Assembly (NCBI RefSeq): GCF_013186535.1 | Contig: NZ_JABMCZ010000001.1 | Location: 1,116,001 to 1,180,000 of the forward strand | DNA length: 64,000 nt | Reading direction: 5' to 3' | DNA from: Nocardia terpenica | Lineage (GTDB): Bacteria > Actinomycetota > Actinomycetes > Mycobacteriales > Mycobacteriaceae | In this document: piece by piece, positions 26,171 through 34,647 of the stretch | Numbering within the stretch: position 1 is the first letter of the stretch | How the letters are laid out: every line of letters begins with the position of its first letter | Translations under genes and position numbers: made by a program | Notes under the pieces: generated by a model | The model's input: the letters and a program-made list of their open reading frames with translations, nothing else | What the model was told of the DNA's origin: nothing | Database searches by the model: none

Positions 26171-27511
26171 TCAGCGTGGGATGACCGTCATCAAGATGTC
26201 CTCCTCTGCCCACAGGACGAAGCGTTCGATCGGGGTTACCGTGTGGTTGGCGGGGAGTTCGAAGTGGAAGCGGTGCACCAGGATTGCCAGGACCAGTTGG
26301 GCCTCGGTCATGGCCAGGGTGGCGCCCTCGCAGCTGCGGGGGCCGAGGCCGAAGGGGATGTAGGCGAGCCGGGCGCGGTGGGCGGCCTGGCCGGGGGCGA
26401 ACCGTTCGGGCCGGAAGACCTCGGGCTCCGGCCAATGGTCGGGGTTCATGTGCACGGCCCGGAAGGGGTAGAAGATGGTGGTTCCGGCGGGAATCGTGTA
26501 GTCGCCCAGGCGAATATCCTCGGTGGTCTCGCGCGCGCCGTAGGGGCCCGGCGTGTAGAGGCGCATCGACTCCTTCAGCACCGCGGTCAGATACGTCAGT
26601 CGCTTGATATCCGCGTAGCCTGGCGCGGGCCGGTCGCCGAGCACGCGGTCCACCTCCGCGGCCAGGCGCTCGGCCGAATCCGGGTGCTGCGCCAGCAGAT
26701 ACAGCGTCCAGGACACGGCCACGCCGGTGGTGTGGTGCGCGGCCAGCATGATGATCAGCACGGTGTCGCGGATGCGCGCCGCGGACTGGCCCGCCGCGGC
26801 CAGGGCGGCGATCAGATCGCCGCCGTCGTCGCGCGCGCCGGCGGCCTCGTGCACGGCGAGCACCTCGTCGACGGTGGCGCGGAGATAGGCCAGCGCCCGC
26901 TGTGCGCGCAGGCGGCGTGCGTGATCATCGCCGGTCCGATTCTGTTGCGCCAGATACTCGGTCAGCACATCCTTGAACGCCGCCACGATCCGACCGGCCT
27001 GTTCGGGGGAGTCCACCGCGCTGCCGAAGGCGTAGGCGCCGATCATGCGCAGCGACAGCTCGCTGAGATCGCGTTGCAGCGCAATGGGCCCGGCCGCGGC
27101 GGTCTCGGCCCACCGGTCGGCCAGCTCGCCCGCCAGCGCCACGAACTGCCCGAAATGCGCCTCGTGCGAGGGGCGTCCGGCCAGCACCGACAGCAGCACC
27201 CGCCGCCACGGCGCATGCTCGCGCGCGTCGAGGGTTTGCAGGTTCCCCGATTCTTGCAGGGGCGCAAGGAATCCGAACAACTTCTCCGGCCGTTTATCGA
27301 TGCGGGCGGTCGCCTCCAGCAGCACCGGATCGGCGACCGACACCGCCGTTCCCGCGCCCGGCAGCCGGAAGCGCACCACCGGACCGTATTCGGCGTGCAA
27401 TCTCAGCTGATAGTTGTGCAGCCCGCCCGCGGCCATGATCTCGGCGGAGCCGTCGCCCGCGCAGTCGGGGCCGGGGATCGTGGTCGCGGCACTGTTCATA
27501 CGTGGTGGCAT
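26171..27511 (-). CDS. Cytochrome P450
   Basis: A 446-residue class I-type bacterial P450. ESMR (ExxR) lies in TAVLKESMRLYTPGP, the PERF-like element is FRPERFAPG, and the heme loop is FGLGPRSCEG with the Cys ligand. The I-helix reads IMLAAHHTTG: the Thr pair is present, but His replaces the Gly usual after Ala. The start ATG has GGGAGGAATC just upstream. It is last in an operon with a TetR regulator and a cupin protein (gaps of 7 and 51 bp). It needs separate ferredoxin and reductase, none of which is nearby. Confidence 0.92.
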   Translation of the reverse strand: MPPRMNSAATTIPGPDCAGDGSAEIMAAGGLHNYQLRLHAEYGPVVRFRLPGAGTAVSVADPVLLEATARIDKRPEKLFGFLAPLQESGNLQTLDAREHAPWRRVLLSVLAGRPSHEAHFGQFVALAGELADRWAETAAAGPIALQRDLSELSLRMIGAYAFGSAVDSPEQAGRIVAAFKDVLTEYLAQQNRTGDDHARRLRAQRALAYLRATVDEVLAVHEAAGARDDGGDLIAALAAAGQSAARIRDTVLIIMLAAHHTTGVAVSWTLYLLAQHPDSAERLAAEVDRVLGDRPAPGYADIKRLTYLTAVLKESMRLYTPGPYGARETTEDIRLGDYTIPAGTTIFYPFRAVHMNPDHWPEPEVFRPERFAPGQAAHRARLAYIPFGLGPRSCEGATLAMTEAQLVLAILVHRFHFELPANHTVTPIERFVLWAEEDILMTVIPR

Positions 27512-27562
27512 GATTCCTCCCGGATGTTCGGGTCACGCGTTACGTCATGGGAATTCGGTACC

Positions 27563-28102
27563 TCAGAGAAACTCGGTGCGATACTTCGGCGCGAGCCGCC
27601 GCGCCCGGTCGAGGATCCCATCCTGCTCGGCGTCGGTGAGGGCGGGCGGGTTGTCCGGGTCTGCGACCGGCAGGCCGACCGCCAGGAAGTACTCGTCCTG
27701 CCCGGCCGGGGTGCACATGCACAGCATGCGGGCCGGTTCCTCCGACGCATTACGGAAGTAGTGCGGGGCATTGGCGGGAATGTTCACGGTCTGCCCGGCC
27801 CCGGCCTCGATGTCGGTGCCGCGGAAGGTGAATCGGATGCGGCCCGCCGTGATCGTGAACATCTCCTCGAAGTCGTGCCGGTGCGCGGGCGGGCCGCCAC
27901 CCGGCGGCACCCGCATATCGATCAGGGTGTAGTGCCCGGCGGTGGCCGAGCCGGGCACCAGGATGGTGTACACGTCACCCGACAGTGTCAGATGTCGAAG
28001 TCCGGCACCGGTGTTCGCATCGGCGACGGTCAGCGAGCGCCCGGGATCGTCGGGGGGAAGGGGCCGTTCGGGTATAGGGGACTGGAAGCCGGTGTCCGAC
28101 AT
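27563..28102 (-). CDS. Cupin-domain protein
   Basis: The 179-residue protein has one cupin barrel. Motif 1 is PPAHRHDFEEMFTITAGRIRF with the His-His-Glu metal ligands, and motif 2 is NIPANAPHYFRNAS with the fourth His. Such proteins are metal-dependent dioxygenases, isomerases or small-molecule sensors. It lies between the TetR gene (7 bp) and the P450 gene (51 bp) on the same strand, so it likely works in the same conversion as the P450. The ribosome binding site is weak. Confidence 0.85.
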   Translation of the reverse strand: MSDTGFQSPIPERPLPPDDPGRSLTVADANTGAGLRHLTLSGDVYTILVPGSATAGHYTLIDMRVPPGGGPPAHRHDFEEMFTITAGRIRFTFRGTDIEAGAGQTVNIPANAPHYFRNASEEPARMLCMCTPAGQDEYFLAVGLPVADPDNPPALTDAEQDGILDRARRLAPKYRTEFL

Positions 28103-28109
28103 GCTCTTA

Positions 28110-28712
28110 TCATGACTGCCCGGTGGGCTCCGCGTCCGCCCCTATCAGAAAGTCCTTGGCGGCAGCGAGGATCCGGGTGGACAGTTCGTCGCCCGCGCTG
28201 GCCCGCGCCAGCATGAGCGCACCCGCCATCACCGACAGTTCGACCAGCAGTTCGGGATCCGTGTCGCCGGTGCGTTCCCCGAAGTCGGCGAGCCTGCCGA
28301 GCATGGTCCGGATGCCGTCGAGATAGGCCGGGCGCAAGGGGCTCTCGGCCTCGGCGCGCGCCACATCCCCCGCCAGCGCCGCGATACCGCACCCCTGCCC
28401 GGCCGCGTCGCGATGCGCGACCGACAGGTAGCGCCAGATGAACGCGCGTCGCGCCGCCGGACCGTCCGGGCTGTCCGCGCGAATCCGGTCCATCTCGCCG
28501 ATCTTCTCCGCGTAGGCGGCCTCGCACGCCTGCGTCACCAGATCGTCCTTGGAGCGGAAGTGCCGGTAGAACCCGCCGTGGGTGAGCCCGGCCGCGGCCA
28601 TCACCTCCGGGACGGTCACCGCGGCGGCCCCGCGCTCGCGGATCTGCGCCGCGGCCGCGTCCAGGACCTCCCTGCGATGCGACTCGGCCTGTGCTCGGGA
28701 TGCTCGCGGCAC
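28110..28712 (-). CDS. TetR family transcriptional regulator
   Basis: The 200-residue protein has an N-terminal TetR helix-turn-helix (VTVPEVMAAAGLTHGGFYRHF, about 31-51) and a C-terminal ligand domain resembling the group with GQGCGIAALAGDVAR. GTG 28712 follows GGAAGGGGTTCAC. It heads the regulator-cupin-P450 operon and is divergent from the SDR-tautomerase operon 108 bp away, so it probably represses both. Confidence 0.9.
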   Translation of the reverse strand: MPRASRAQAESHRREVLDAAAAQIRERGAAAVTVPEVMAAAGLTHGGFYRHFRSKDDLVTQACEAAYAEKIGEMDRIRADSPDGPAARRAFIWRYLSVAHRDAAGQGCGIAALAGDVARAEAESPLRPAYLDGIRTMLGRLADFGERTGDTDPELLVELSVMAGALMLARASAGDELSTRILAAAKDFLIGADAEPTGQS

Positions 28713-28766
28713 GTGAACCCCTTCCGTTCGAGATGCGATGGGCGGTTCCAGTCTTGCGCATCCGTT

Positions 28767-28786
28767 TAGATGATGAGAATAATCTA
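28767..28786. promoter_or_regulatory. Candidate TetR operator TAGAT-N10-ATCTA
   Basis: A 20-bp dyad in the gap between the divergent TetR and SDR genes, within an unusually A+T-rich patch (gatgagaataatctatttcg) that could also hold a -10 element. Confidence 0.4.
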
Positions 28787-28820
28787 TTTCGTCAGCGGAA
28801 TCGATCCGGAAGAGAGAGAC

Positions 28821-29522
28821 ATGACGAGAATCGAGGGCGCGGTCGCGCTGGTGACCGGCGGGCGGCGCGGGCTCGGCCGCGCATTCGTCGACGAACTGCT
28901 GCGCCGCGGCGCGGCCAAGGTCTATGCGACGGCCCGCACGCCCGAGCCCGATGCGAACCCGCGCATCGAACCGCTCGCCCTGGATGTCACCGACGCGGCG
29001 TCCGTCGCGGCGGTGGCCGACCGGGCCCGCGATGTCGACATCGTGGTCAACAACGCGGGCGTGCTGCTGCCCGCGCCGCTGCTGCGGGCCGACATGGCCG
29101 ATGTCATCGCCACATTCGAGACCAATGTCTTCGGCCCGCTGCGGGTCGCGCAGGCGTTCGCGCCGATCCTGGCGGCCAGGGGCGGCGGCGCGCTGGTCGA
29201 CATCCATTCGGTGCTGTCGTGGGGCGCGGGCGCGGCGGCCTACGGGGCGTCCAAGGCGGCGTTCTGGTCGCTGACCAATTCGCTGCGCGTCGAGTTGGCC
29301 GCGCAGCACACCCAGGTGGTCGGGGTGCATCTGGCCTTCGCGGACACCGACATGGTGCGGCGGCTCGACGTCGAGAAGATCGATCCGGCCCGGGTCGCCG
29401 CCGCGGTGTTCGACGGCGTGCAGCGCGGCGAGCGCGAGGTGCTCGTCGACGAGGCGACCCGGCGGGTGAAGGCCGCGCTGTCCGGCCCGGTCGAGGGGCT
29501 CACCCTCGCCATCGGCCGCTGA
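28821..29522 (+). CDS. Short-chain dehydrogenase/reductase
   Basis: A 233-residue SDR with cofactor motif TGGRRGLGRAF, NNAG in DIVVNNAGVL, the Ser in VDIHSVLSW and the YGASK catalytic pair. ATG 28821 is chosen over the longer frame because of GAAGAGAGAG upstream. It is the first gene of a two-gene operon with the tautomerase (41 bp gap), opposite the TetR-cupin-P450 operon. Together they look like an inducible degradation or detoxification route. Confidence 0.88.
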   Translation: MTRIEGAVALVTGGRRGLGRAFVDELLRRGAAKVYATARTPEPDANPRIEPLALDVTDAASVAAVADRARDVDIVVNNAGVLLPAPLLRADMADVIATFETNVFGPLRVAQAFAPILAARGGGALVDIHSVLSWGAGAAAYGASKAAFWSLTNSLRVELAAQHTQVVGVHLAFADTDMVRRLDVEKIDPARVAAAVFDGVQRGEREVLVDEATRRVKAALSGPVEGLTLAIGR

Positions 29523-29563
29523 CCCTGTCCCACAACTCTTTTCGACTCAGAAGGACGCACCCG

Positions 29564-29989
29564 ATGCCGCTCTGGCACATCTATCACCCGGCCGACACCT
29601 ACTCCGAGGCGGACAAGAAGAATTTCGCCCGGGACATCACCGACTTCTACACCGGCTTCGGCCTGCCCGCGTTCTACGTCGTGGTGGTATTCGACGAGGT
29701 CGACGAGTCCTCGTTCTTCGTCGGCGGCGAGCAGGCGACCGACACCGTGCGGATCGTCGTCGAACACCTGGCCCGCCATCTCGACGATCCCGCCCTGCGC
29801 AAACGCTCCACCGAGCGACTGAACGAGATCATGGCCCCCTACACCCGCGACCGCGGATTGCATTGGGAATTCCACACTTACGAGTCGCCCCGGGACCTGT
29901 GGATGATCGCCGGTCTCTTCCCGCCGGGGCCGGGCACCGAGGTCGAGCAGACCTGGGCCCGGGAGAACAAGCCGCTGCCGTACTACTGA
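29564..29989 (+). CDS. Tautomerase superfamily protein (cis-CaaD/Tautomerase_3-like)
   Basis: The 141-residue protein begins MPLWHIYHPADTYSEADKKN. After Met removal the N-terminal Pro is the catalytic residue of the 4-oxalocrotonate tautomerase superfamily. Its length and the LPAFYVVVVFDEV segment fit the long Tautomerase_3/cis-3-chloroacrylate dehalogenase-like group. It would isomerise enols or hydrate small unsaturated acids. The start has AAGGACG upstream. Its TGA stop lies within the first bases of palindromic unit R4. Confidence 0.82.
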   Translation: MPLWHIYHPADTYSEADKKNFARDITDFYTGFGLPAFYVVVVFDEVDESSFFVGGEQATDTVRIVVEHLARHLDDPALRKRSTERLNEIMAPYTRDRGLHWEFHTYESPRDLWMIAGLFPPGPGTEVEQTWARENKPLPYY

Positions 29990-30014
29990 TCCCGGCCAAA
30001 AGCATGCCGGGATG
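29988..30014. repeat. Palindromic repeat unit R4
   Basis: GATCCCGGC (29988-29996), loop caaaagcat, GCCGGGAT (30006-30013). A single unit fills the 34-bp gap between convergent tautomerase and VOC genes, overlapping the tautomerase stop codon. It could act as a two-way terminator, though no T tract follows. Confidence 0.85.
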
Positions 30015-30023
30015 ACGGAGGTG

Positions 30024-30467
30024 TCATTCCCCCGGGCGGCTGCCGTCCAGGAAGTACACGACCTCCCAGAGGTGGCCGTCCGGGTCGGCGAAGTAGCCCG
30101 CGTAGATGCCCCACGGGCGGGTCAGCGGCGCGCGGATGATGGTGCCGCCCGCCGCCGCGGCGCGGGCGAGCACCCGGTCCACCTCGTCCCTGCTGTCGAC
30201 GAACCAGCCCAGGCCGACGGCGGAGCCGGTGACTCGTTCGAGCGGCACCCCGGCGTCGGTGGCCAGGTCGGTGCGCCCGTACACCGACAGCAGCATTCCG
30301 TTGTCGAGGGTGAACATGGCGACGGTGCCGCCCGGATTCTCTTGGTCCGCAACGAATTCCGTGCCGATGATCCCCGGCGTGGACAGGCCGAGGCCGTCGC
30401 GGTAGAAGCGCATCGCGCGCTCCACGTCGTCGACGGCGAGGCTGAGGGCATCGATGGAGGCTTTCAT
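30024..30467 (-). CDS. VOC family (glyoxalase/bleomycin-resistance fold) protein
   Basis: The 147-residue protein shows paired beta-alpha-beta-beta-beta modules: SLAVDDVERAMRFYRDGLGL at the N-terminus and WGIYAGYFADPDGHLWEVVY at the C-terminus, the usual metal-site Glu being in LWEV. Members are lyases, dioxygenases or antibiotic-binding proteins. ATG 30467 starts at MKASIDAL. It is separated from the cyclodeaminase gene by 58 bp on the same strand. Confidence 0.87.
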   Translation of the reverse strand: MKASIDALSLAVDDVERAMRFYRDGLGLSTPGIIGTEFVADQENPGGTVAMFTLDNGMLLSVYGRTDLATDAGVPLERVTGSAVGLGWFVDSRDEVDRVLARAAAAGGTIIRAPLTRPWGIYAGYFADPDGHLWEVVYFLDGSRPGE

Positions 30468-30525
30468 GCGGCCAGTCAACCGCGGGCCGCGCCGAAGAAT
30501 CTTGAACGAATCGGACAGGAGCCGG

Positions 30526-31548
30526 TCAGAACGTCTTCAGTGAGGCGACGCTGCCGATCTCGGTGCCTATTCCGAGGGTCCTAGCCCTTTCGCACACGGC
30601 GACGGCGGCCGCGAGATCCTGATCGGCGGCGCCGATGGACTTGAAGACCGTGATGTCGTCGGCCCGGCGTCGGCCCCGAGCCTCGTCTCGCAGCAGCGCG
30701 GTCAGGGTGGGCGCGGCCGCGACCGCCTGGGGATCGAGGTCGTGCCAGGCCGTGATGTCGCCCGACTCGGCGATGACGAGATCGGGTGGGGCGTCGAAGC
30801 AGACGGCGTCGGCCCGGGTGAAGGTGTCGGTGTCGAGTTCGCGCAGGGCCGGTGCCGTCGAGCCGATCGACACCACGTGCTGTCCGGGCTCGAGCCATTC
30901 GCCGCGCAGCGCGACCGGGCCGCCGGATCCGGTATTGGTCGCGGCCACCACCACATCCGTCGCGGCGACCGCCTCCCGGGCGGAGTCGACCGGCGCGACC
31001 TCGATGCCGAGTGTCGCGCTCATCCGCTCGGCGAATGCCTCGCGCCGAAACGGCCTGGGGCTGAACACCTTCGCCCGCCGGATCGCCCGCACGGCAGCCA
31101 CCGCGGCGAGATTGGTCTCGGCCTCGAGACCGGCCCCGATAATGCCGACGGTGCGGGCGTCGGCCCGGGCCAGCCGCCCGGTCGCCACCCCGGAGGTGGC
31201 CCCGGTGCGCGCGGCCGTGAGATAGGCGGCGTCGACCAGGCCCGTCACCGCGCCGGTCGCGATATCGCAGAGCACCACCAGGTATCGGACCCCGCGCTCG
31301 AACGAGCCGTGAAACATCTTGAGCCCCAACACCCCCGCCCCGCCCATGATGGCCGGAGCCAGCCGGAGGAACGTGCCCTCGATCCGCAGATTGGATCGCT
31401 GCGGCATGGCCAGCCGCGGCCCGGGCGCCTCGCCGAGCGCGGTCTCGATGGCGTCGACCAGTGCCGTCATATCGGTGGCCCGGCGCACCTCGTCGTCGCT
31501 CAGCAGCAGCGTCGTGCCCACCGGTGCCGGGATTCGAGTCGTCTCCAC
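30526..31548 (-). CDS. Ornithine cyclodeaminase/mu-crystallin family dehydrogenase
   Basis: The 340-residue protein has the family order: N-terminal LLLSDDEVRRATDM, substrate-binding LRIEGTFLRLAP and GLKMFHGSFERG, DIATGAVTGLVDAAYLTA, then the Rossmann motif VGIIGAGLEAETNLAAV. The Asp in CFDAPPDLVIAESGDI fits the C-terminal part. Members cyclise ornithine or lysine or reduce imino acids with NAD(P)H. GTG 31548 follows GAGGAGACACC. It is divergent from a TetR regulator 102 bp away. Confidence 0.88.
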   Translation of the reverse strand: METTRIPAPVGTTLLLSDDEVRRATDMTALVDAIETALGEAPGPRLAMPQRSNLRIEGTFLRLAPAIMGGAGVLGLKMFHGSFERGVRYLVVLCDIATGAVTGLVDAAYLTAARTGATSGVATGRLARADARTVGIIGAGLEAETNLAAVAAVRAIRRAKVFSPRPFRREAFAERMSATLGIEVAPVDSAREAVAATDVVVAATNTGSGGPVALRGEWLEPGQHVVSIGSTAPALRELDTDTFTRADAVCFDAPPDLVIAESGDITAWHDLDPQAVAAAPTLTALLRDEARGRRRADDITVFKSIGAADQDLAAAVAVCERARTLGIGTEIGSVASLKTF

Positions 31549-31598
31549 GGTGTCTCCTCGCAGCGTCGTTCGATTGATGCCCCGAGCCTAGCAAGTTT

Positions 31599-31613
31599 GT
31601 AACCAATGGTCAC
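31599..31613. promoter_or_regulatory. Candidate operator GTAACC-AAT-GGTCAC
   Basis: A near-perfect dyad (one mismatch) lies in the gap between the divergent cyclodeaminase-like and TetR genes, within the sequence TTGTAACCAATGGTCACTAA. Confidence 0.5.
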
Positions 31614-31650
31614 TAACTATGTTCGGTGACCCTCTCGTAGAGTCCCGACC

Positions 31651-32235
31651 ATGGCCGATGCCGAGACAGCCCGCCCCCGACCGGGACGCCCCGCCCAGCT
31701 GAACCGCGAGCGGATCGTCGACGCCGCGTTCTCGGCCGGGAACCTCGACACGCTGACCATGCGCGACCTCGCGGCGCGGCTCGAGGTCACCCACGGCGCC
31801 CTCTACCGCTGGGTCCGCAACCGCGACGAACTGTTCGATCTCGTCAGCGAGGCGATGATCGACCGCATCCTGCCCCCCGACGGTCCGGGCGGCGGGCAAT
31901 GGCGGGAATGGCTGGCCCGGGTCGCCTGGGCCATGCACGACCATTTCCTGTCCGTCCCCGGCTACGCCACCCGCACCGCGCGCCCGCACCGCCACACCGC
32001 CCACTCCTTCGGGCGGCTGCGCGGCGCGGTCGTCACCGCCTTCACCGACGCCGGGGTCGATCCCGAACTCGCCGAGCAGAGTTGGTACATCTTCATCACC
32101 TCCGTCGTCAGCTGGCTTGCCACCCAGGAGAATCCGCTCGATCTCGGCCGCAGCGCCCCCCGCTTCGACCTGTTCCTCGGCACACTCCTGCGCGGCCTGC
32201 CCGCGCGGGAGCCGGGTGCGCAGCGACCGTCCTAG
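31651..32235 (+). CDS. TetR family transcriptional regulator
   Basis: The 194-residue protein carries an N-terminal TetR DNA-binding domain (LTMRDLAARLEVTHGALYRWV, about 35-55) after a basic Pro/Arg-rich leader. The C-terminal part (WYIFITSVVSWLATQENPL) resembles the TetR_C_33/WHG-like ligand domain. It is divergent from the cyclodeaminase-like gene and probably controls it through the dyad at 31599. Confidence 0.9.
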   Translation: MADAETARPRPGRPAQLNRERIVDAAFSAGNLDTLTMRDLAARLEVTHGALYRWVRNRDELFDLVSEAMIDRILPPDGPGGGQWREWLARVAWAMHDHFLSVPGYATRTARPHRHTAHSFGRLRGAVVTAFTDAGVDPELAEQSWYIFITSVVSWLATQENPLDLGRSAPRFDLFLGTLLRGLPAREPGAQRPS

Positions 32236-32476
32236 ACGAGCCGGGCCGGTGGAAAATCGGTGGCGGGCGGCGGGGCCTGGGCGGCACCATGATTCGCATG
32301 TTCCGGCAGCTGTTCGTCGCTTCGCCCGCGGGTGCGGGCGCGATGGCCGCTGCCGCGGTGGTCGCATTCGACGGCGCACGACGCTGACCTTCTCCGGGAC
32401 GTTCCGGGATCTCGGGCGGGGGAGGTGGTTCGTCGCCGAGGTCCCGATGCACGACTTCCGGGGAAGGTTCCCGATC

Positions 32477-33655
32477 ATGGCCAAGCAGCCCTACATTCGC
32501 ACCAAGCCGCACCTGAACATCGGCACCATGGGTCACGTCGACCACGGCAAGACGACCCTGACCGCCGCCATCACCAAGGTCCTCGCCGAGCGCGGCGGCG
32601 GCTCGTTCGTGCCGTTCGAGCGGATCGACCGCGCGCCGGAGGAGGTCGCGCGCGGTATCACCATCACCATCGCGCACGTCGAATACGAGACCGCCACCAG
32701 GCATTACGCGCACGTCGACATGCCGGGGCACGCCGACTTCGTGAAGAATATGATCACCGGCGCCGCGCAGATCGACGGCGCGATCCTGGTGCTGTCCGCC
32801 CAGGACGGCGTGATGCCGCAGACCGTCGAGCACGTGCTGCTGGCCCGGCAGGTCGGCGTCGAGCACATCGTGGTCGCGCTGAACAAGGCCGATATCGGTG
32901 ACGCCGAGCTGCTGGAGCTGGTCGAGCTCGAGGTCCGCGAGCTGCTGACCGCGCACGGCTACGACGGCGCGGGCACCCCGGTGGTGCCGGTCTCCGGATT
33001 GCGTGCGCTGCAAGGCGATTCGTATTGGTCGGCGGCGGTGCTGGCGCTGCTGGACGCGGTGGACGCGCACATTCCCACGCCGGTGCGCTACACCGATACG
33101 CCGTTCCTGCTGCCGATCGAGAACGTGCTCACCATTACCGGGCGCGGCACCGTCGTCACCGGTGCGGTGGAGCGCGGCCGGGTCCGCCCGGGCGATCGGG
33201 TCGCGGTGCTCGGGTACGGCTCGGAGCTGGAGACGGTGGTCACGGGCATCGAAACCTTCGGCCGGACAATGGAGTTCGCGGAGGCGGGCGATAATGTCGC
33301 GCTGCTGCTGCGCGGCGTGCAGCGGGGGCAGGTGCGGCGCGGGCAGGTCGTCGCCGCGGTCGGCAGCATTGCCGTGCGCACCCGCTTCAGCGCGCGGATC
33401 CGGCTGCTGTCGGCCGCGGAGGGCGGGCGGCGCACGGCGATCGCCACCGGCTACCGGCCGCAGTTCTACCTGCGCACAGGGGATGTCGTCGGCGATGTCA
33501 CGCTCGGCTCGACGCCGTTGGCGCTGCCGGGCGAGACCGTCGACGCGACAGTGACACTGGGGCAACCGGTTCCGCTGGAGCCGGGGCTCGGTTTCGCGGT
33601 CCGCGAGGGCGGCCGGACCGTCGCGGCGGGCTCGGTGCTCACCGTCGACGGCTAG
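32477..33655 (+). CDS. tuf: Elongation factor Tu paralogue (divergent second EF-Tu)
   Basis: A full-length 392-residue EF-Tu with all GTPase motifs: GHVDHGKTTL, RGITITIAHVEY (switch 1), DMPGHAD (switch 2, usual VDCPGHAD) and NKAD. It delivers aminoacyl-tRNA to the ribosome. It stands alone without rpsL, rpsG or fusA. In a gap-free alignment with E. coli EF-Tu (mature numbering) it has Ala at Gly275, Gly at Arg262, Ala at Arg230 and His at Tyr160; Gly257, Glu259, Phe261, Gln124, Gly316, Gln329 and Ala375 are kept. G275A in E. coli gives GE2270A resistance. I infer a resistance- or stress-type paralogue like Streptomyces tuf3. The start MAKQPYIRTKP matches the family. Confidence 0.92.
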   Translation: MAKQPYIRTKPHLNIGTMGHVDHGKTTLTAAITKVLAERGGGSFVPFERIDRAPEEVARGITITIAHVEYETATRHYAHVDMPGHADFVKNMITGAAQIDGAILVLSAQDGVMPQTVEHVLLARQVGVEHIVVALNKADIGDAELLELVELEVRELLTAHGYDGAGTPVVPVSGLRALQGDSYWSAAVLALLDAVDAHIPTPVRYTDTPFLLPIENVLTITGRGTVVTGAVERGRVRPGDRVAVLGYGSELETVVTGIETFGRTMEFAEAGDNVALLLRGVQRGQVRRGQVVAAVGSIAVRTRFSARIRLLSAAEGGRRTAIATGYRPQFYLRTGDVVGDVTLGSTPLALPGETVDATVTLGQPVPLEPGLGFAVREGGRTVAAGSVLTVDG

Positions 33656-33788
33656 CGTGCCGGACCGCCGGTTGTAACAATCCGGCCGCGTACCGGCGAG
33701 TAAACGGGTAGAGGTGTTCGAATCCGGAGTCCGATGGGAATCCGATCACCACAGGGTCCTCAATGGACGATGACCCGAGGAGGCAGGC

Positions 33789-33947
33789 ATGGACAAGTCC
33801 GTGTGCATCGACTGCTGGCGCCGCGACAATCTCACCTTCGCACAACGCCTGGACCCGGCCTTCGTCACCCCGGGCCCGGCCTACCGCTGCCCCACCCACC
33901 GCCGCCTCCACGAGGATCTACACAGGCCCACTCCCCGGGCCGCGTAG
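33789..33947 (+). CDS. Small putative zinc-ribbon protein (52 residues)
   Basis: ATG 33789 follows an excellent site (GAGGAGGCAGGC). The peptide begins MDKSVCIDCWRRDNLTFAQR, continues with RLDPAFVTPGPAYRCPTHRR and ends HRPTPRAA. Cys6 and Cys9 (CIDC) plus Cys34 and His37 (CPTH) form a CxxC-X24-CxxH pattern suited to one zinc ion. It is short, basic and soluble. I do not recognise the family; a nucleic acid- or protein-binding role is possible. It lies 133 bp downstream of the EF-Tu paralogue on the same strand. Confidence 0.6.
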   Translation: MDKSVCIDCWRRDNLTFAQRLDPAFVTPGPAYRCPTHRRLHEDLHRPTPRAA

Positions 33948-34098
33948 TCCTCGGTGGTCGCGGGTTACCCGCCCACGCTCCGCGCGGGCGGGTACTGGGG
34001 GGCGGCTCCGCGGGCGGGTAACAAGGCTGCTGATCGTCCCGATATCCGGTTGCTACAACCTATTTGATGCTATTTCCCCAGATGAGGAGTGCGTCTTG

Positions 34099-34554
34099 AT
34101 GCGTCTACGAGTAGCCGGGGTGGCCGCGCTCGCGGTGGTCGCCGCGTCCGCGGTGTCGACGGCCGGGGCCGCGAACGCCGACGATTCGTTCCTGACGGTG
34201 TCGGGAACGGTGCAGTGCGTCGGTCAGCAGTACACGCTCACCGTGCCGTCGTCGAAACTACAGTCCGGCACCGATTCCTACTACTTCCTCGACGGCTCCA
34301 CCGTGATCGGCGGGCGGCAGACGTGGGAGCCCAACCAGGACGCCACCGTCACCTGGACCCCGACGTCCAGCGGCACCCACAACCTCTTCCTGCACGGCGA
34401 CGAACCGGGCGCGGCCTACGTCATCGGCCCCACCACCGTCACCGTCCTCGCCGCCAACGACCCCAACTGCACCACCACCCCCACCCCCGGCGGCACCGGT
34501 AGCGCCGACTCCATCCCGGTAATCGGCGCGATCCTGAAGAGCCTCGGCCTCTGA
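34099..34554 (+). CDS. Small secreted protein with C-terminal hydrophobic tail
   Basis: The 151-residue protein has a Sec signal peptide (MRLRVAGVAALAVVAASAVS, cleavage near AANA-DD). The mature part is an Ig-like beta domain (SFLTVSGTVQCVGQQYTLTV, YFLDGSTVIGGRQ, TPTSSGTHNLFLHG) with two Cys that may pair, then a Thr/Pro-rich linker and a hydrophobic end (IPVIGAILKSLGL). The GAGGAG site precedes the start. It resembles small exported actinobacterial proteins of unknown function. Confidence 0.75.
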   Translation: MRLRVAGVAALAVVAASAVSTAGAANADDSFLTVSGTVQCVGQQYTLTVPSSKLQSGTDSYYFLDGSTVIGGRQTWEPNQDATVTWTPTSSGTHNLFLHGDEPGAAYVIGPTTVTVLAANDPNCTTTPTPGGTGSADSIPVIGAILKSLGL

Positions 34555-34647
34555 CGGACAGTGCGGCCCCGTTGATCCACGCCACCGTCGACTTGTCCAC
34601 AGACAGACGATGGTACGTTCGCGCGGGGATCGAGATGAGGGGGCCGG

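Noticed and set aside
32289..32387. 32-codon frame (MIRMFRQLFVASPAGAGAMA...) before the EF-Tu gene
   Set aside because: Weak ribosome binding site, no conservation evidence, and it overlaps the probable EF-Tu promoter or leader region.
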